A DNA stretch of 64,000 nt from an uncultured bacterium. Lineage in GTDB: Bacteria; Planctomycetota; UBA1135; GCA-002686595. Where the stretch lies: assembly GCA_902826945.1 (NCBI GenBank), contig CADEGS010000003.1:23875-87874 (forward strand). Reading direction: 5' to 3'. A program made the position numbers and the translations under genes. Every line of letters begins with the position of its first letter. Position 1 is the first letter of the stretch. Shown one piece after another: positions 35,438 through 45,239 of the stretch. The notes below the pieces were generated by a model that saw only the letters and a list, made by a program, of their open reading frames with translations, had not been told where the DNA came from and made no database searches.

Positions 35438-37392
35438 CCGGGCGGCCGGAGGCGGCGCCGCGCGGCGTGGCGGCGCGGCTGCGCGAGGGCCTCCTGCGGC
35501 GCTCGCGCCGCCCGGCGGGCGCGGCGCGGCTCCTGGTCGGGCTGCTCGCGCTGGCGCTCGTCCTGGTCGTGACGAAGAACGCCTGGCTCTGCGACGACGC
35601 CTTCATCACGTTCCGCTCGGTCGAGAACGCGGTCCTCGGCCACGGCCTCGTGTGGAACCCGGGCGAGCGCGTGCAGACCTTCACGAACCCGCTCTGGACG
35701 CTCGTCCTGGCGCTCCTGCGGCCGCTCACGGGCGAGCTCGTGCTGACGGCGATGCTCGGCTCGATCGCGCTCACCGGGCTGGCGGCCGCGTTGCTCGCGC
35801 GCGGGGCGAGCGGGAGCGCGGCCGCCGCCGTCGCGCTCGTGGCGCTGGTCGCCTCGCGCGCCTTCACCGATTTCTCGACCTCGGGCCTCGAGAACGCGCT
35901 CGGGCACCTCTTGCTGGTCGGCTTCGTGCTGTGCGCGCGGCGCATGCGCGGCGCGCCGCGCGCCTTCCTGGGCGCGGCCCTGTGCGCGGGGCTGGCCGTG
36001 ACGAACCGCATGGACGCGGCGCTGCTCGTCGCGCCGGCGCTCCTCGCCGCGGCGTGGACGCTGCCGCGCGCGCGCGCCGCCGGGCTCCTGGCCCTGGGCG
36101 CGGCGCCGTTCCTGCTGTGGGAGGCCTTCGCGCTCGCGTACTACGGCTTCCCGTTCCCGAACACCGCCTACGCCAAGCTCGGCACGGGCGTGGACGCCGC
36201 GGCGCTCGTGCAGCAGGGGCTCGTCTACCTGCGCCACTCGCTCGCGAACGATCCCGCGACGCTCGGCGCGACGCTGCTCGCGGCCGCGTGGCTCGCGCGC
36301 GAGCGCGGCGCGCTCGCCTGGTCGGCGCTGGCGGGGCTCGCGCTCGCGCTCCTCTACGTCGTGTGGGTGGGCGGGGACTTCATGAGCGGGCGCTTCCTCG
36401 CCGCGCCGCTCGTGGTCGCGCTGGCCTGGGCCGCGAGCGGCCCGGCGCTCCCCGTGCGCCTCGCCTGGCCGGCGGCGGCGCTGCTCCTCGCGGGCGGCGC
36501 GCTCGCGCCGCGCTCGCACCTGTGGAGCGGCAGCGACTACGGCCGGGGCGAGGCCGACCGCGCGAACCAGGGCTTCGTCAACGTCGAGCGCGCGTTCTAC
36601 TTCCAGGCGACCGCGCTCGTCCTGTGCGGCGACGCCGGGCGCTTCCTGCGCCATCCGTGGATCGACGAGGGTCGCGCGCTGCGCGCCGAGGCGGAGGCGC
36701 GCGAGGGGGGCGAGCCGGTCGTGCGCGTCACGGCGGCGATCGGCTTCCTCGGCTTCTACGCCGGCCCGCGCGTGCGCGTGTACGACATCTTCGCGCTGGC
36801 CGACCCGCTGCTCGCGCGCCTGCCGGCGGAGGACGCGCGCACGCCCGTCGGGCTCGCGATCGGCCACTTCGCGCGCCTCGTGCCGCAGGGCTTCGTGCCG
36901 GCGCGCGCGCGCGGCGAGCCCTTCCCCGACCCGGCGCTCGAGCGCCTCGACCGCGCGCTCGGCCTGGCGCGCTCCGGGCCGCTCCTCGCGCGCGAGCGCT
37001 GGGGCGCGCTGTGGCGCCTCAACACCGGCGGGCACGACGCCGACGTGGCCGAGTACCTCGCGCGCCCGCCGCTCGCGCGCGACGCGGACGCGCTCCCCGC
37101 GGGGGGCGGCCTCGCGCTCGGCCGCGCCGGCGCGGAGGTGCGCTTCGCCGACCGGCTGCACGTCCCCGCGCTGGCGCTCGCCTGCGACCCGAGGAGCCTC
37201 TACGAGCTCCGCTTCCTGGACGGCGCGGCCGAGCGCGGCCGCACCACCTCGCAGCCCGCGCCCGAGCCGTCGCGCCCGCGCGCCGTCGCGGTGCCGGCCG
37301 AGGCGCGCGAGAAGGGCTTCGACCGCGTGCGCGTCGTCCCGCTGTTCGGCTTCGGCGACTACCGGCTGGACGCGCTGCGCCCCGCGCCGTGA
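35434..37392 (+). CDS. AftB-like multi-pass glycosyltransferase (GT-C)
   Basis: 652 aa, about ten helices (residues 30-370) then a periplasmic C-terminal region. The signature DDAFITFRSVENAVLGHGLVWNPGERVQTFTNPLW with its Asp-Asp pair after helix 1 is shared with actinobacterial terminal arabinofuranosyltransferases and other GT-C enzymes using lipid-linked donors. Here the donor and acceptor are unknown; a surface glycan or lipoprotein sugar is likely. Confidence 0.85.
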   Translation: MTGRPEAAPRGVAARLREGLLRRSRRPAGAARLLVGLLALALVLVVTKNAWLCDDAFITFRSVENAVLGHGLVWNPGERVQTFTNPLWTLVLALLRPLTGELVLTAMLGSIALTGLAAALLARGASGSAAAAVALVALVASRAFTDFSTSGLENALGHLLLVGFVLCARRMRGAPRAFLGAALCAGLAVTNRMDAALLVAPALLAAAWTLPRARAAGLLALGAAPFLLWEAFALAYYGFPFPNTAYAKLGTGVDAAALVQQGLVYLRHSLANDPATLGATLLAAAWLARERGALAWSALAGLALALLYVVWVGGDFMSGRFLAAPLVVALAWAASGPALPVRLAWPAAALLLAGGALAPRSHLWSGSDYGRGEADRANQGFVNVERAFYFQATALVLCGDAGRFLRHPWIDEGRALRAEAEAREGGEPVVRVTAAIGFLGFYAGPRVRVYDIFALADPLLARLPAEDARTPVGLAIGHFARLVPQGFVPARARGEPFPDPALERLDRALGLARSGPLLARERWGALWRLNTGGHDADVAEYLARPPLARDADALPAGGGLALGRAGAEVRFADRLHVPALALACDPRSLYELRFLDGAAERGRTTSQPAPEPSRPRAVAVPAEAREKGFDRVRVVPLFGFGDYRLDALRPAP

Positions 37393-37396
37393 GCGC

Positions 37397-39106
37397 TCAG
37401 CGCGCGCGCTCGAAGGAGACCGGCTCGCCCCCGGGGGCCGAGAGCAGGAGCGCGCGCGGCGCGCCGTCCGCGCCGAGCGCGAACCCCACGCTCCAGGGCG
37501 CCGTGTCCTCGCCCTGGTAGGCGAGGAAGCGCTCGGGCGTCCCGGGGTGCACGATGCGGCGCGGCCAGGCGTCGAGGAAACGGATCGAGCCGACCTCGCG
37601 CGGGCCGAAGCTGTACTCGACGCGCGCGGCGCCCTGCTCGAAGCCGAGCTCGAGCACGAGCGCGATCTCGCCGAAGCGGTTGCGGCCGGGGAGCGCGCGC
37701 GCGCTCGCGAAGGGCCCGTGGCGCGCCACGAGATCGTCGAGAAAGCCGCCGGTGTCGGCGGCGAAGGCCTCGAAGGGCGCGAAGGGGTCGAGCAGCGCGT
37801 GCAGGCGGCCCGCGTCGCCGGCGAAGGCGGCGGTCGCCGCGGCCTCGAGCTCGCGCGCCAGGAGCTCGCGCCGCTCGCGCTGCGCGGCGGGCAGCGGGTG
37901 GAGCAGCGCCGCCGCCCCGAACGTGTCCGAGGAGAGCGCCAGCCCGCCGGGCAGCGCCTCGACGCGCACCGTCTCGCCGTCCTCTTCCCACAGGCCCTCG
38001 TAGGCGCGCAGGCGCTCGGGCGCGAGGCGGATCGTCTCGGGCACCTCGGGCGCCGGCTCGCCCGCCAGCAGGCGCTCCACGCCGCGCAGCGCCACGCCGG
38101 CGTAGAGCTCCGCGTCGTTCGAGGCGACGAAGACGAAGCGGTCGTCGTCGAGGCCGTGGCGGAACCAGGCCATGAAGACGTCGTCGCTGCCGGAGTGCTC
38201 GAGCGCGCGCCCGAGCGCTCCGCTGCGGATCCCGCAGCCGTAGCCCTGCTCGACGTCGGGTGCGAGGCGCCCGCGCGGCGTGACCATCTCGGCGAAGGCG
38301 GCCTCGTCCAGCACGGCGTGCGCGCGCAGCGCGCGGCTCCACGCGAGGAGGTCGCGCGCGCTGCCCTGCAGGCCGCCCCGGCCCTGCAGGGGCAACGACA
38401 CGCGGCCGCCGTGCGAGTCGAGCAGCGTGCCCTCGTCGCGGCCGTCCACGATCCCGCGCGACTGGACGGCGCCGCCGAAGTCCGCGGCGGCGAAGCCGGT
38501 GTGGCGCATGCCGGCCGGGAGGAGCACGCGCGTGCGCAGCGCCTGCTCGAACGGCTCGCCCGCGGCGCGCGCCGCGACGAGGGCCAAGAGCGTGTAGCCG
38601 ATGCCGGAGTACGAGCCGCCCTGGCCGGGCGCGAAGAGGAGCTCGGCCGCGAGGATCGCGCGCGCCAGCGCGTCGGGATCGTCGAGCCCCTCCAGGCCTC
38701 CGATCGACTCGGGCAGGCCCGAGGCGTGCCCGAGCAGGTGGCGCAGCGTGATCGCGCGCTTGTCCGCCGGGACGTCGTCGAAGAAGCGCTCGAGCGGGTC
38801 GTCGAGCGCGAGCACGCCCTCGCTCGCCAGGCGCAGGACGAGCGCGGCGGTGAAGTGCTTCGTGATCGAGCCGAGCGGCACCACCGTGTCGACGTCGTTC
38901 GGGACGCCGCGCGCGGGGTCGGCCAGCCCGCAGCCGCGCGCGACGAGCACCAGGTCGCCGCGCGCGACCAGGCACACGCCGGAGAAGCCGACGCCCTCCA
39001 GGCGGCCGAGGTAGCGCTCGATCGCCTGCGCCGTCGACTCGGAGGGCGGGGTCGGAGGGGAGCCGGACGCTGCGGCGGCGAGGGTCAGGGCGAGGAGGGC
39101 GTGCAT
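37397..39106 (-). CDS. Secreted serine beta-lactamase-fold hydrolase (class C/AmpH-like)
   Basis: 569 aa from ATG 39106 (AGGAA upstream) with a signal peptide (LLALTLAAAASG). The active Ser is in VPLGSITKHF (SxxK, about 75-78). The second motif, usually YxN, reads YSGIGYT, so the Asn position is Gly. A third HxG-type motif is LEHSGSDDVF. The last 170 residues form a separate beta-rich region. It may act on peptidoglycan peptides or an ester; penicillinase activity is unlikely given the missing Asn. Confidence 0.88.
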   Translation of the reverse strand: MHALLALTLAAAASGSPPTPPSESTAQAIERYLGRLEGVGFSGVCLVARGDLVLVARGCGLADPARGVPNDVDTVVPLGSITKHFTAALVLRLASEGVLALDDPLERFFDDVPADKRAITLRHLLGHASGLPESIGGLEGLDDPDALARAILAAELLFAPGQGGSYSGIGYTLLALVAARAAGEPFEQALRTRVLLPAGMRHTGFAAADFGGAVQSRGIVDGRDEGTLLDSHGGRVSLPLQGRGGLQGSARDLLAWSRALRAHAVLDEAAFAEMVTPRGRLAPDVEQGYGCGIRSGALGRALEHSGSDDVFMAWFRHGLDDDRFVFVASNDAELYAGVALRGVERLLAGEPAPEVPETIRLAPERLRAYEGLWEEDGETVRVEALPGGLALSSDTFGAAALLHPLPAAQRERRELLARELEAAATAAFAGDAGRLHALLDPFAPFEAFAADTGGFLDDLVARHGPFASARALPGRNRFGEIALVLELGFEQGAARVEYSFGPREVGSIRFLDAWPRRIVHPGTPERFLAYQGEDTAPWSVGFALGADGAPRALLLSAPGGEPVSFERAR

Positions 39107-39230
39107 GGGAGGGCGTTCCTGTCGCGGTCGCGGCGCGGCGCCGCTCGCTTCCCGATGCCGGGCGCGCCGGGATCGGTGCACCAAAAAACCGCTCCTGCCT
39201 CGGCCCGACGCCGCGCGCGGCCGGCCCCGA

Positions 39231-40832
39231 TCAGCCGGATCCGGCGCCGGCGGTCGGCGCGGCGCGGCAGGCGGCCACGATCGCGGTCCGGTCGAGCTTG
39301 CCGCTCGCCGTGTGCGGGAACGGGCCGCTCCAGGGCCGGATCGCGCGCGGGATCATGTAGCTCGGCATCGCGCCGCGGCAGAAGCGCTGCAGCGCGTCCA
39401 GGTCGAGCGGGCGCCCCGCGAGCGCCGTGACCGCCGCGTGCACGACCTGCCCGAGCTCCTCGTCCTCGACGCCGAAGGCGACCGCCTCGCCGACCAGGCC
39501 GCTCTCGACCAGGAGCTCCTCGACCTCGTTCGGGCTGAGCCGGAAGCCGCTGGACTTGATCAGCGCGTCGGCGCGCCCGTGGAACCACAGGCAGCCGTCC
39601 TCGTCGCGCCAGACCCGGTCGCCGCTGAAGACGACCTTCGCGTCCCCGATCAGGTGCGCCAGGTGCGGCGACGAGCGGATGCGCGCCGCGGTCGCCTCGG
39701 GGTCGTTCCAGTAGCCCAGGCTGACGAGGTCGCCGTGGTGCACGAGCTCGCCGATCTCGCCCGCGCCGCACAGCCCGCGCTCGGGGTCCACGACGAAGAC
39801 CTGCTCGCCGGGGACGGCGTGCCCGATCGCGCCGCGCTTGCGCGCGAACTCCTGCGGCGGCAGCCAGGTCGAGCGGAAGGCCTCCGTCAGGCCGTACATC
39901 AGCACGATCGCGACGCCGGGGAAGACCGCCGGCATGCGCTCGAGGATCGCGCGCGGGATCGAGCCGCCGGAGTTCGTCGCGCAGCGCAGGTCGGGCAGGC
40001 GCTCGCCCGAGTCCTCCAGGTAGCGCACGAGCGCGACCCACGCGGGCGGCACGAGCGCGATGCCGGTGACGCGCTCGGCGCGCGCCGTGCGCGCGATCTC
40101 GGCCGGCAGGAAGAGCGCCTGCAGGACGAGCGTGCCGCCGACGTGCAGCATCGTCGTGAGCTGGCTCAGGCCGTAGTCGAAGCTCAGCGGCAAGAGGCCG
40201 AGCACGCGGTCGTCGGGCGTGCTCCCGAGGTAGGAGGCGACGCTCCAGGCGCCGCGCGCGAGGTTCCGGTGCGTGACCATCACGCCCTTGGGCAGGCCGG
40301 TGGAGCCCGAGGTGTAGAGCAGCGCGGCCAGGTCGCGCTCGCGCGGGCCGGGGCCGTCGGGCTCGGCGTCGGAGGGCCAGTCCTCCCAGCGCGTGACGCT
40401 CCCGCGCGAGCGCTCGGCGCCGACCACGACCAGGCGCTCGAAGCGCGCGGGGTCCTCGAGCGCGAGCGCGCGGCGCGCGTCGGTCACGAGCACGCGCATG
40501 CCGCAGTCGCGCGCGACGTGCGCGAGCTGGCGCGGCGTCTGCTGGACGTTGACGTTGACGAAGACCGCGCCCAGGCGCGCCACCGCGAGCGTGGCGACGA
40601 CCTCCTCGACGCCCTTGCGCAGCGAGATCCCGACGCGGTCGCCGGGCCGCACGCCCGCCGCGGCGAGCCAGGCGGCGGCGGCGCGCGTCCGGCGGGCGAG
40701 CTCCGCGTAGCCGACGCGCGTCGCGCCGTGCACGAGCGCGGGGTGCTCGGCCCGCGCGGGCAGGTTGCGCTCGAGCAGCTCGAGGAGGGTCGCCGCGGGC
40801 GGCGGCGCGGCAGGGCTCTCGGGGGGCGTCAT
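39231..40832 (-). CDS. AMP-dependent acyl-CoA ligase/synthetase
   Basis: 533 aa, normal length for the ANL superfamily. The phosphate loop is ALLYTSGSTGLPKGVMVTHRN (about 170-190), A5 motif MYGLTEAFRST, A7 SGDRVWRDEDGCLWFHGRADALIKSSGFRLSPNEVEE and the catalytic Lys in ASGKLDR near the end. It activates a carboxylate as adenylate for transfer to CoA or a carrier. The closest type I can name is the acyl-CoA ligase of exosortase-linked loci; no carrier protein or exosortase is in the window. Confidence 0.92.
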   Translation of the reverse strand: MTPPESPAAPPPAATLLELLERNLPARAEHPALVHGATRVGYAELARRTRAAAAWLAAAGVRPGDRVGISLRKGVEEVVATLAVARLGAVFVNVNVQQTPRQLAHVARDCGMRVLVTDARRALALEDPARFERLVVVGAERSRGSVTRWEDWPSDAEPDGPGPRERDLAALLYTSGSTGLPKGVMVTHRNLARGAWSVASYLGSTPDDRVLGLLPLSFDYGLSQLTTMLHVGGTLVLQALFLPAEIARTARAERVTGIALVPPAWVALVRYLEDSGERLPDLRCATNSGGSIPRAILERMPAVFPGVAIVLMYGLTEAFRSTWLPPQEFARKRGAIGHAVPGEQVFVVDPERGLCGAGEIGELVHHGDLVSLGYWNDPEATAARIRSSPHLAHLIGDAKVVFSGDRVWRDEDGCLWFHGRADALIKSSGFRLSPNEVEELLVESGLVGEAVAFGVEDEELGQVVHAAVTALAGRPLDLDALQRFCRGAMPSYMIPRAIRPWSGPFPHTASGKLDRTAIVAACRAAPTAGAGSG

Positions 40833-40981
40833 GCGCCGCGCCGGCGCGGCGCGTCGCCCGCCAGGCTATGCGGGCGCTTCGCCGGGCGACAACCGGGGGG
40901 CGCGCGCGCGCTCACCCGGGTCGGCGGGAGAAGCGGGCGGCGCGTCCCCGAGTTCCGGGCCCAGCGCCGCCTCGAGCGCCC

Positions 40982-43162
40982 TCAGGGCAGGACGAAGATG
41001 CTCGAGGCTCCGGCCAGGTAGGCCTCGCCGGCGGCATCGAAGAAGAAGCCCTGCGCGTAGAAGCGCTCGAAGCCGCCACCCAGGGCGAGCGCCGTCGGCA
41101 CCAGGACATCCTTCTCCAGGGTGCCGCCGGGAGGCACGACCCCCTCGACCACGAAGTCGTAGGGCGGCGCCACCAGGCGCGTTCCCTGGTGCAGGATCAG
41201 GTAGCCCTTCGAGGGAGCCGCCGAGACGACGCTCATCAGGACGTCTCCCGGCTTGCCCTCGGCCACCAGTCGCGCCCGGCCCGCGCTGCCCTCGACCTCG
41301 TGGACGCGGTAGCGGCGCAGCTCGCTGCACAGGTCCTCGATCAGACCGTAGCGATCGAGCGCGTCCGCGCCGTCCTCGAACAACCCCTCGCCGCCGCGAC
41401 CGCCCGCGAACGAGCAGCCGAGCGTACGAGCTTCTCCCTCGGCCCACAGACCGACCCCTCCGTCGCCTCCCAGGGCGCGCGCGTCGCGGACGGGATCGCC
41501 CGCGCCGTCGCCTCCGTGGAAGGTGGTCCCCATCGCGAACAGGCGGCCGTAGGTGACGACGGCGCCGTGTCCGCCCGATCCCGATTCGCCGAGCCCGCGG
41601 GCGCCGGCGACCTCGCTGTCGTAGAGCGACACGTCCGAGGCGTAGGCGCGCACGCCGGCCAGCGCCTCGTGCGCGCCGCTCGCGCCGCTCGTGAGCCCGC
41701 GCTGCGCGCTGGCGCGGCTCTGCAGGAGCACGACGGCCGAGGAGCTCTCGACCGTGAGCGCGTCGGCGTCCACGGCCTCGATCGTGCAGCTCTCGACCCA
41801 CAGCGCGCCGGCGGCGCGCTCGACGGCGAGCGCCGTCTTGCCCGGCCGCGGGGAGAGGCGCAGGTTGCGCAGCACGACGCTCTCGTTCGCCGCCAGGCCG
41901 GCGTAGCGCAGGCCGCGCACGAGCACCGGAGCGGCGCCGCGCCCCAGGATCGAGACGCCCTTGCCCTCGAACGCGACGGCCTCGTAGCCCTCGGGCGACG
42001 CGGCCAGGGCGATCAGGTCGCCCGAGCGCGCCGCCGCGGCGGCCTCGCCGAGCGTCTCGAAGTCCGCGCCGCCGGCCGGGTCCACGAACCACACGTGGCC
42101 CGGCGCGATGCGCTCGTCCACGGTCACGTCGAGCGGCGAGGACTCGTCGATCGCGGCCGCGACCCCGAAGGCAGCGCGCGCGGGGAGCCCCGCGCCTGCG
42201 GGCGCCTGCGCGGCGGGCGCGGCGGCGACGGCCTGCGGCGCGCGCGGCGCCGCGGCGGGCGCGGCGACCGGCTCGGCCAGGCTGCCCCAGGTCGTGCCCT
42301 CGGCGCTGCGCCGGCTGCGGCCGAGACCCTGGACGGGCTCGACCTCGACCGCGGGCTCGGGGGGCCAGGTGTCCCAGCCGTCGTTGCCGAGGCCGCGGTC
42401 GCTCGGGTGCTCGTCCGTCGCGCCCGGCCCGAAGCCGGGGTCGAGCCTCACGACGCGGGGCTCGCCGGCCGCGCCGTCCGCGGCGCCCGCGTGCGCGTCG
42501 GGCGTTCCGGAGCGCTCGCCGAGCAGGAACAGCGTCGCGAGCCCGGCCGCGATCGCGACGGGACGCCAGGGCTGCGCGGGCTCGGGCGGCAGCGCTCGCT
42601 CGCGCAGGCGCAGGAGCGCGACCATCCAGGCGTGGCGGCCGCCGGGGAAGTCGCCGTCGAGGCGCGTGCGCAGCGCGGCCAGCGCGCGCTTGATCCGCGT
42701 GCGGGCGGTCTCGATCGGCACGCCCATGCGGCGTGCGACCTCGCGCGGCGGCAGGCCCTCGAAGAAACGCAGCTCGATCGACGTCCGGTACGGCTCCGCG
42801 AGGCGGCTGACCGCGTCGGAGACGCAGGAGCGGATCGAGTCGATCTCGAGCGCCTCGTCGGGCGCGGGCCGCGTCGTCTGCTGCTCGACCGCCTGCTCGC
42901 GCGCGACGCGCGTGCGGTGGCGGCGGATCAGGTCGATCGAGCGGTTCTTGGCGATGCGCGCGAGCCAGGTGCGCGGCTTGCGTACGGGCTCCGGCGCGCT
43001 GGTGAGGACGGCCAGCCACGTCTGCTGGACGACGTCCTCGGAGTCGTGCGAGTCGCCGAGGAGCTCGTGCACCATGCGCTGGAGGAAGTCGCGGTGCTCG
43101 AGCAGCCCTTCGACGTCGGAGGACGCCGTGGGCGCGGTAGGGGAACACGCGGTGGCTTTCAT
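40982..43162 (-). CDS. ECF sigma factor fused to a membrane segment and outer beta-helix domain
   Basis: 726 aa. Residues 20-90 are sigma region 2 (DFLQRMVHELLGDSHDSEDVVQQTWLAVL, then RTWLARIAKNRSIDLIRRHR) and 115-170 region 4 (RLAEPYRTSIELRFFEGLPPREVARRMGVPIETARTRIKRAL). A single hydrophobic segment (about 200-215) follows, then an Ala/Pro linker (216-345) and a parallel beta-helix of pectate-lyase type (about 350-590: HVWFVDPAGGADFETLGEAAAAA, many short Val/Leu strands), and a beta-rich end. This makes a sigma factor that would be held at the membrane and joined covalently to its sensor. Release by proteolysis would be needed for action (inference). Confidence 0.92.
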   Translation of the reverse strand: MKATACSPTAPTASSDVEGLLEHRDFLQRMVHELLGDSHDSEDVVQQTWLAVLTSAPEPVRKPRTWLARIAKNRSIDLIRRHRTRVAREQAVEQQTTRPAPDEALEIDSIRSCVSDAVSRLAEPYRTSIELRFFEGLPPREVARRMGVPIETARTRIKRALAALRTRLDGDFPGGRHAWMVALLRLRERALPPEPAQPWRPVAIAAGLATLFLLGERSGTPDAHAGAADGAAGEPRVVRLDPGFGPGATDEHPSDRGLGNDGWDTWPPEPAVEVEPVQGLGRSRRSAEGTTWGSLAEPVAAPAAAPRAPQAVAAAPAAQAPAGAGLPARAAFGVAAAIDESSPLDVTVDERIAPGHVWFVDPAGGADFETLGEAAAAARSGDLIALAASPEGYEAVAFEGKGVSILGRGAAPVLVRGLRYAGLAANESVVLRNLRLSPRPGKTALAVERAAGALWVESCTIEAVDADALTVESSSAVVLLQSRASAQRGLTSGASGAHEALAGVRAYASDVSLYDSEVAGARGLGESGSGGHGAVVTYGRLFAMGTTFHGGDGAGDPVRDARALGGDGGVGLWAEGEARTLGCSFAGGRGGEGLFEDGADALDRYGLIEDLCSELRRYRVHEVEGSAGRARLVAEGKPGDVLMSVVSAAPSKGYLILHQGTRLVAPPYDFVVEGVVPPGGTLEKDVLVPTALALGGGFERFYAQGFFFDAAGEAYLAGASSIFVLP

Positions 43163-43250
43163 GCGTCGTCTCCTGTGCGAGCGCGGGGTGCGCCCGACGA
43201 CCGCCCCAATCTAGCAGCCGAACCGCGTTTTCTGGGCCGTCCGTGGGGTT

Positions 43251-43268
43251 CCCCGGCTTTTTTCGGGG
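43251..43268. terminator. Hairpin with A/T loop between methyltransferase and sigma-fusion genes
   Basis: ccccg and cgggg pair around gctttttt. It lies 33 bp past the methyltransferase stop on the minus strand and 89 bp before the sigma-fusion start. It may end the first unit; no T-run follows on the minus strand. Confidence 0.35.
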
Positions 43269-43300
43269 ATTCGTGAACCGCCCCTGGGGAGGGCTGCGAC

Positions 43301-44128
43301 CTACGCCCGGACGGTGCTCTGGCCCCGCTTCACCAGCCGGACCAGAGGGTACGACCACAGGCGCACCGCGGCTCCCGGGAAGCGGTCCTCGAAGGCCGAG
43401 AGCGCCCCGTAGAGCCGGCGTCCGAGGGCGTTCTTCGGGACCAGCGCCCGCTCGAAGCGCGCGCTCAGGGGGTGCCAGGGGTGGAAGCTGACCTCGGCCA
43501 GGTCGCGGAAGCGCTTCCACCAGCCCAGGCGGTGGACGTGGAAGTAGACCTCGCCGCCCGCCAGCAGGCGGTTCAGCCCCAGGCGGCGGTAGGCCTGCTG
43601 GAGCGCGTCGAGCGGCGCCAGCGGGTTGCGGTAGACGAGCACGATCGCGCGCCCCGGCTTGCTCGTGCGCAGGAGCTCGCGCACGGCGCGCTCCTGCGCG
43701 TCGGCGTGGATGTGGTAGAGGACGTGGTTCGCGATCGTCGCGTCGAAGTGGTCGTCGGGGAACGGCAGGTCGAGCAGGCTCGCCTGCACGTACGTGCACG
43801 CGTCGCCGAGCTTCTCGCGCGCGAGCTCGAGCGCCTGGCGCGAGAGGTCCACGCAGGTGCGGCGCGCGAAGCGGCCGTAGCTCTCGAGGTAGTCGGCGCG
43901 GCGCGCGGGGCCGGAGCCGGCGTCGAGGAAGGTCTCGCCCGCCGCGGCGAGGTGCTGGCCGATCTTCTGGTCGCACTTGCGCGCGTAGGCCGCGGCGGCG
44001 CCGCCGCCGACCTCCCACAGGCGCGTGTCGAGCGAGGCGCCGCTGGCGTCGGGCGCCCAGCCCTCGCCTTCGTAGAAGCGTCGCACGCGGGCCTCGGTGG
44101 CCCGGCTCTCCTCGCTGACCGGCTTCAA
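43301..44128 (-). CDS. SAM-dependent methyltransferase (class I)
   Basis: 275 aa from TTG 44128; a GTG at 44086 is an alternative start. Motif I reads ETFLDAGSGPARRADYLE (glycine-rich SAM site), the acidic residue ends strand 2 in TCVDLSR, motif post-I DLPFPDDHFDATIANHVLYHI. A C-terminal part with Trp/His (FHVHRLGWWKRFRDLAEVSFHPWHP) may form the substrate lid. Substrate unknown. A TATGCT hexamer (44149-44154) may be a -10 box. Confidence 0.88.
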   Translation of the reverse strand: MKPVSEESRATEARVRRFYEGEGWAPDASGASLDTRLWEVGGGAAAAYARKCDQKIGQHLAAAGETFLDAGSGPARRADYLESYGRFARRTCVDLSRQALELAREKLGDACTYVQASLLDLPFPDDHFDATIANHVLYHIHADAQERAVRELLRTSKPGRAIVLVYRNPLAPLDALQQAYRRLGLNRLLAGGEVYFHVHRLGWWKRFRDLAEVSFHPWHPLSARFERALVPKNALGRRLYGALSAFEDRFPGAAVRLWSYPLVRLVKRGQSTVRA

Positions 44129-44253
44129 GGGGACCCCGGAGGGCGCAGAGCATATCGGCGCGCGGCGCGGGCCCGCTCCAGCGGGAGCGCGCTCGCGCCG
44201 CGCGCGGCCCCCGCTACCGTGGGGCCTGCCCGCTCCCCCGCGAGGCCCCGCCG

Positions 44254-45138
44254 ATGCTCCAGCCGCCCGAGAGCCCCTACCGCGTGCCGTACGACGGCTC
44301 CTTCCGGGTGTCGCGCGCGCCGACCGCGCCGCCCGCGCCCGCGCCCGGGAAGAAGGCCTGCGAGGAGCGGCTGGCGCGCCTGGTGGGGGAGCTCGAGGCC
44401 TTGCAGCGCGACCTCGTGGCCGACGACCGCTGGGCGCTCCTGCTCGTGTTCCAGGCGCTCGACGCGGCCGGCAAGGACGGCACGATCCGCGCCGTCACGA
44501 CCGGCATCGCCCCGGCCGGGTTCCAGGTCGTCTCGTTCAAGCGGCCGAGCGCGAGCGAGCTCGATCACGACTTCCTGTGGCGCACCGCGCGCGAGCTGCC
44601 CGAGCGCGGGCGCATCGGCATCTTCAACCGCAGCTACTACGAGGAGGTGCTCGTCGTGCGCGTGCACCCCGAGCTGCTCGACGCGCAGCGGCTGCCCGAG
44701 CGCCCGCCGCTGGCGGAGCTGTGGCGCGAGCGCCTCGAGTCGATCCGCGAGCACGAGCGCCACCTGGCGCGCAACGGCACGGCGATCCTGAAGTTCTGGC
44801 TGAACGTGTCGCGCGCCGAGCAGGCGCGGCGCCTGCTGGCGCGTCTCGAGGATCCGGACAAGCGCTGGAAGTTCGAGGCGCGCGACGTGGACGAGCGCGA
44901 GCGCTGGGACGACTACCTGGCGGCGTACGAGGACGCGCTCAACGCGACCTCGCGCCCGTGGGCGCCGTGGTACGCGGTGCCCGCCGACGACAAGCACGTC
45001 CTGCGCGTGACCGTGGCCGAGATCCTGCGCGACGCGCTGCGCGCGCTGCCCCTGACCCGGCCAGGCCTCGACCCGGGCGAGGCCGGGGCGCGCGGCGCGC
45101 TGGTGGAGCGGCTGCGCCGGGAGGCGCGCGAGGGGTAG
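44254..45138 (+). CDS. Polyphosphate kinase 2 family protein
   Basis: 294 aa, as for single-domain PPK2. Walker A is FQALDAAGKDGTIRAV, the conserved lid region FKRPSASELDHDFLWR and the Walker B-like GIFNRSYYEEVLVVRVHPE, followed by ILKFWLNVSRAEQARR and KRWKFEARDVDERERWDDY. It transfers phosphate between polyphosphate and nucleotides (NDP or NMP). Cytoplasmic. A TACCGT hexamer at 44215-44220 could be its -10 box. Confidence 0.95.
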   Translation: MLQPPESPYRVPYDGSFRVSRAPTAPPAPAPGKKACEERLARLVGELEALQRDLVADDRWALLLVFQALDAAGKDGTIRAVTTGIAPAGFQVVSFKRPSASELDHDFLWRTARELPERGRIGIFNRSYYEEVLVVRVHPELLDAQRLPERPPLAELWRERLESIREHERHLARNGTAILKFWLNVSRAEQARRLLARLEDPDKRWKFEARDVDERERWDDYLAAYEDALNATSRPWAPWYAVPADDKHVLRVTVAEILRDALRALPLTRPGLDPGEAGARGALVERLRREAREG

Positions 45139-45239
45139 GCCGGCGGAAGCGCGCTCGTCCCTCGGCACGCCGGCCGGGGCGCCGTAGAGTCGAGGCGCCG
45201 GTCCGCTCGGCCGGCGCTCTCCTGCATGGAGGGGCCTGG

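Noticed and set aside
43163..43300. An autoregulated ECF promoter (GGAACC ... CGTC) before the sigma-fusion gene
   Set aside because: A GGAACC is present but no CGTC at the required spacing.
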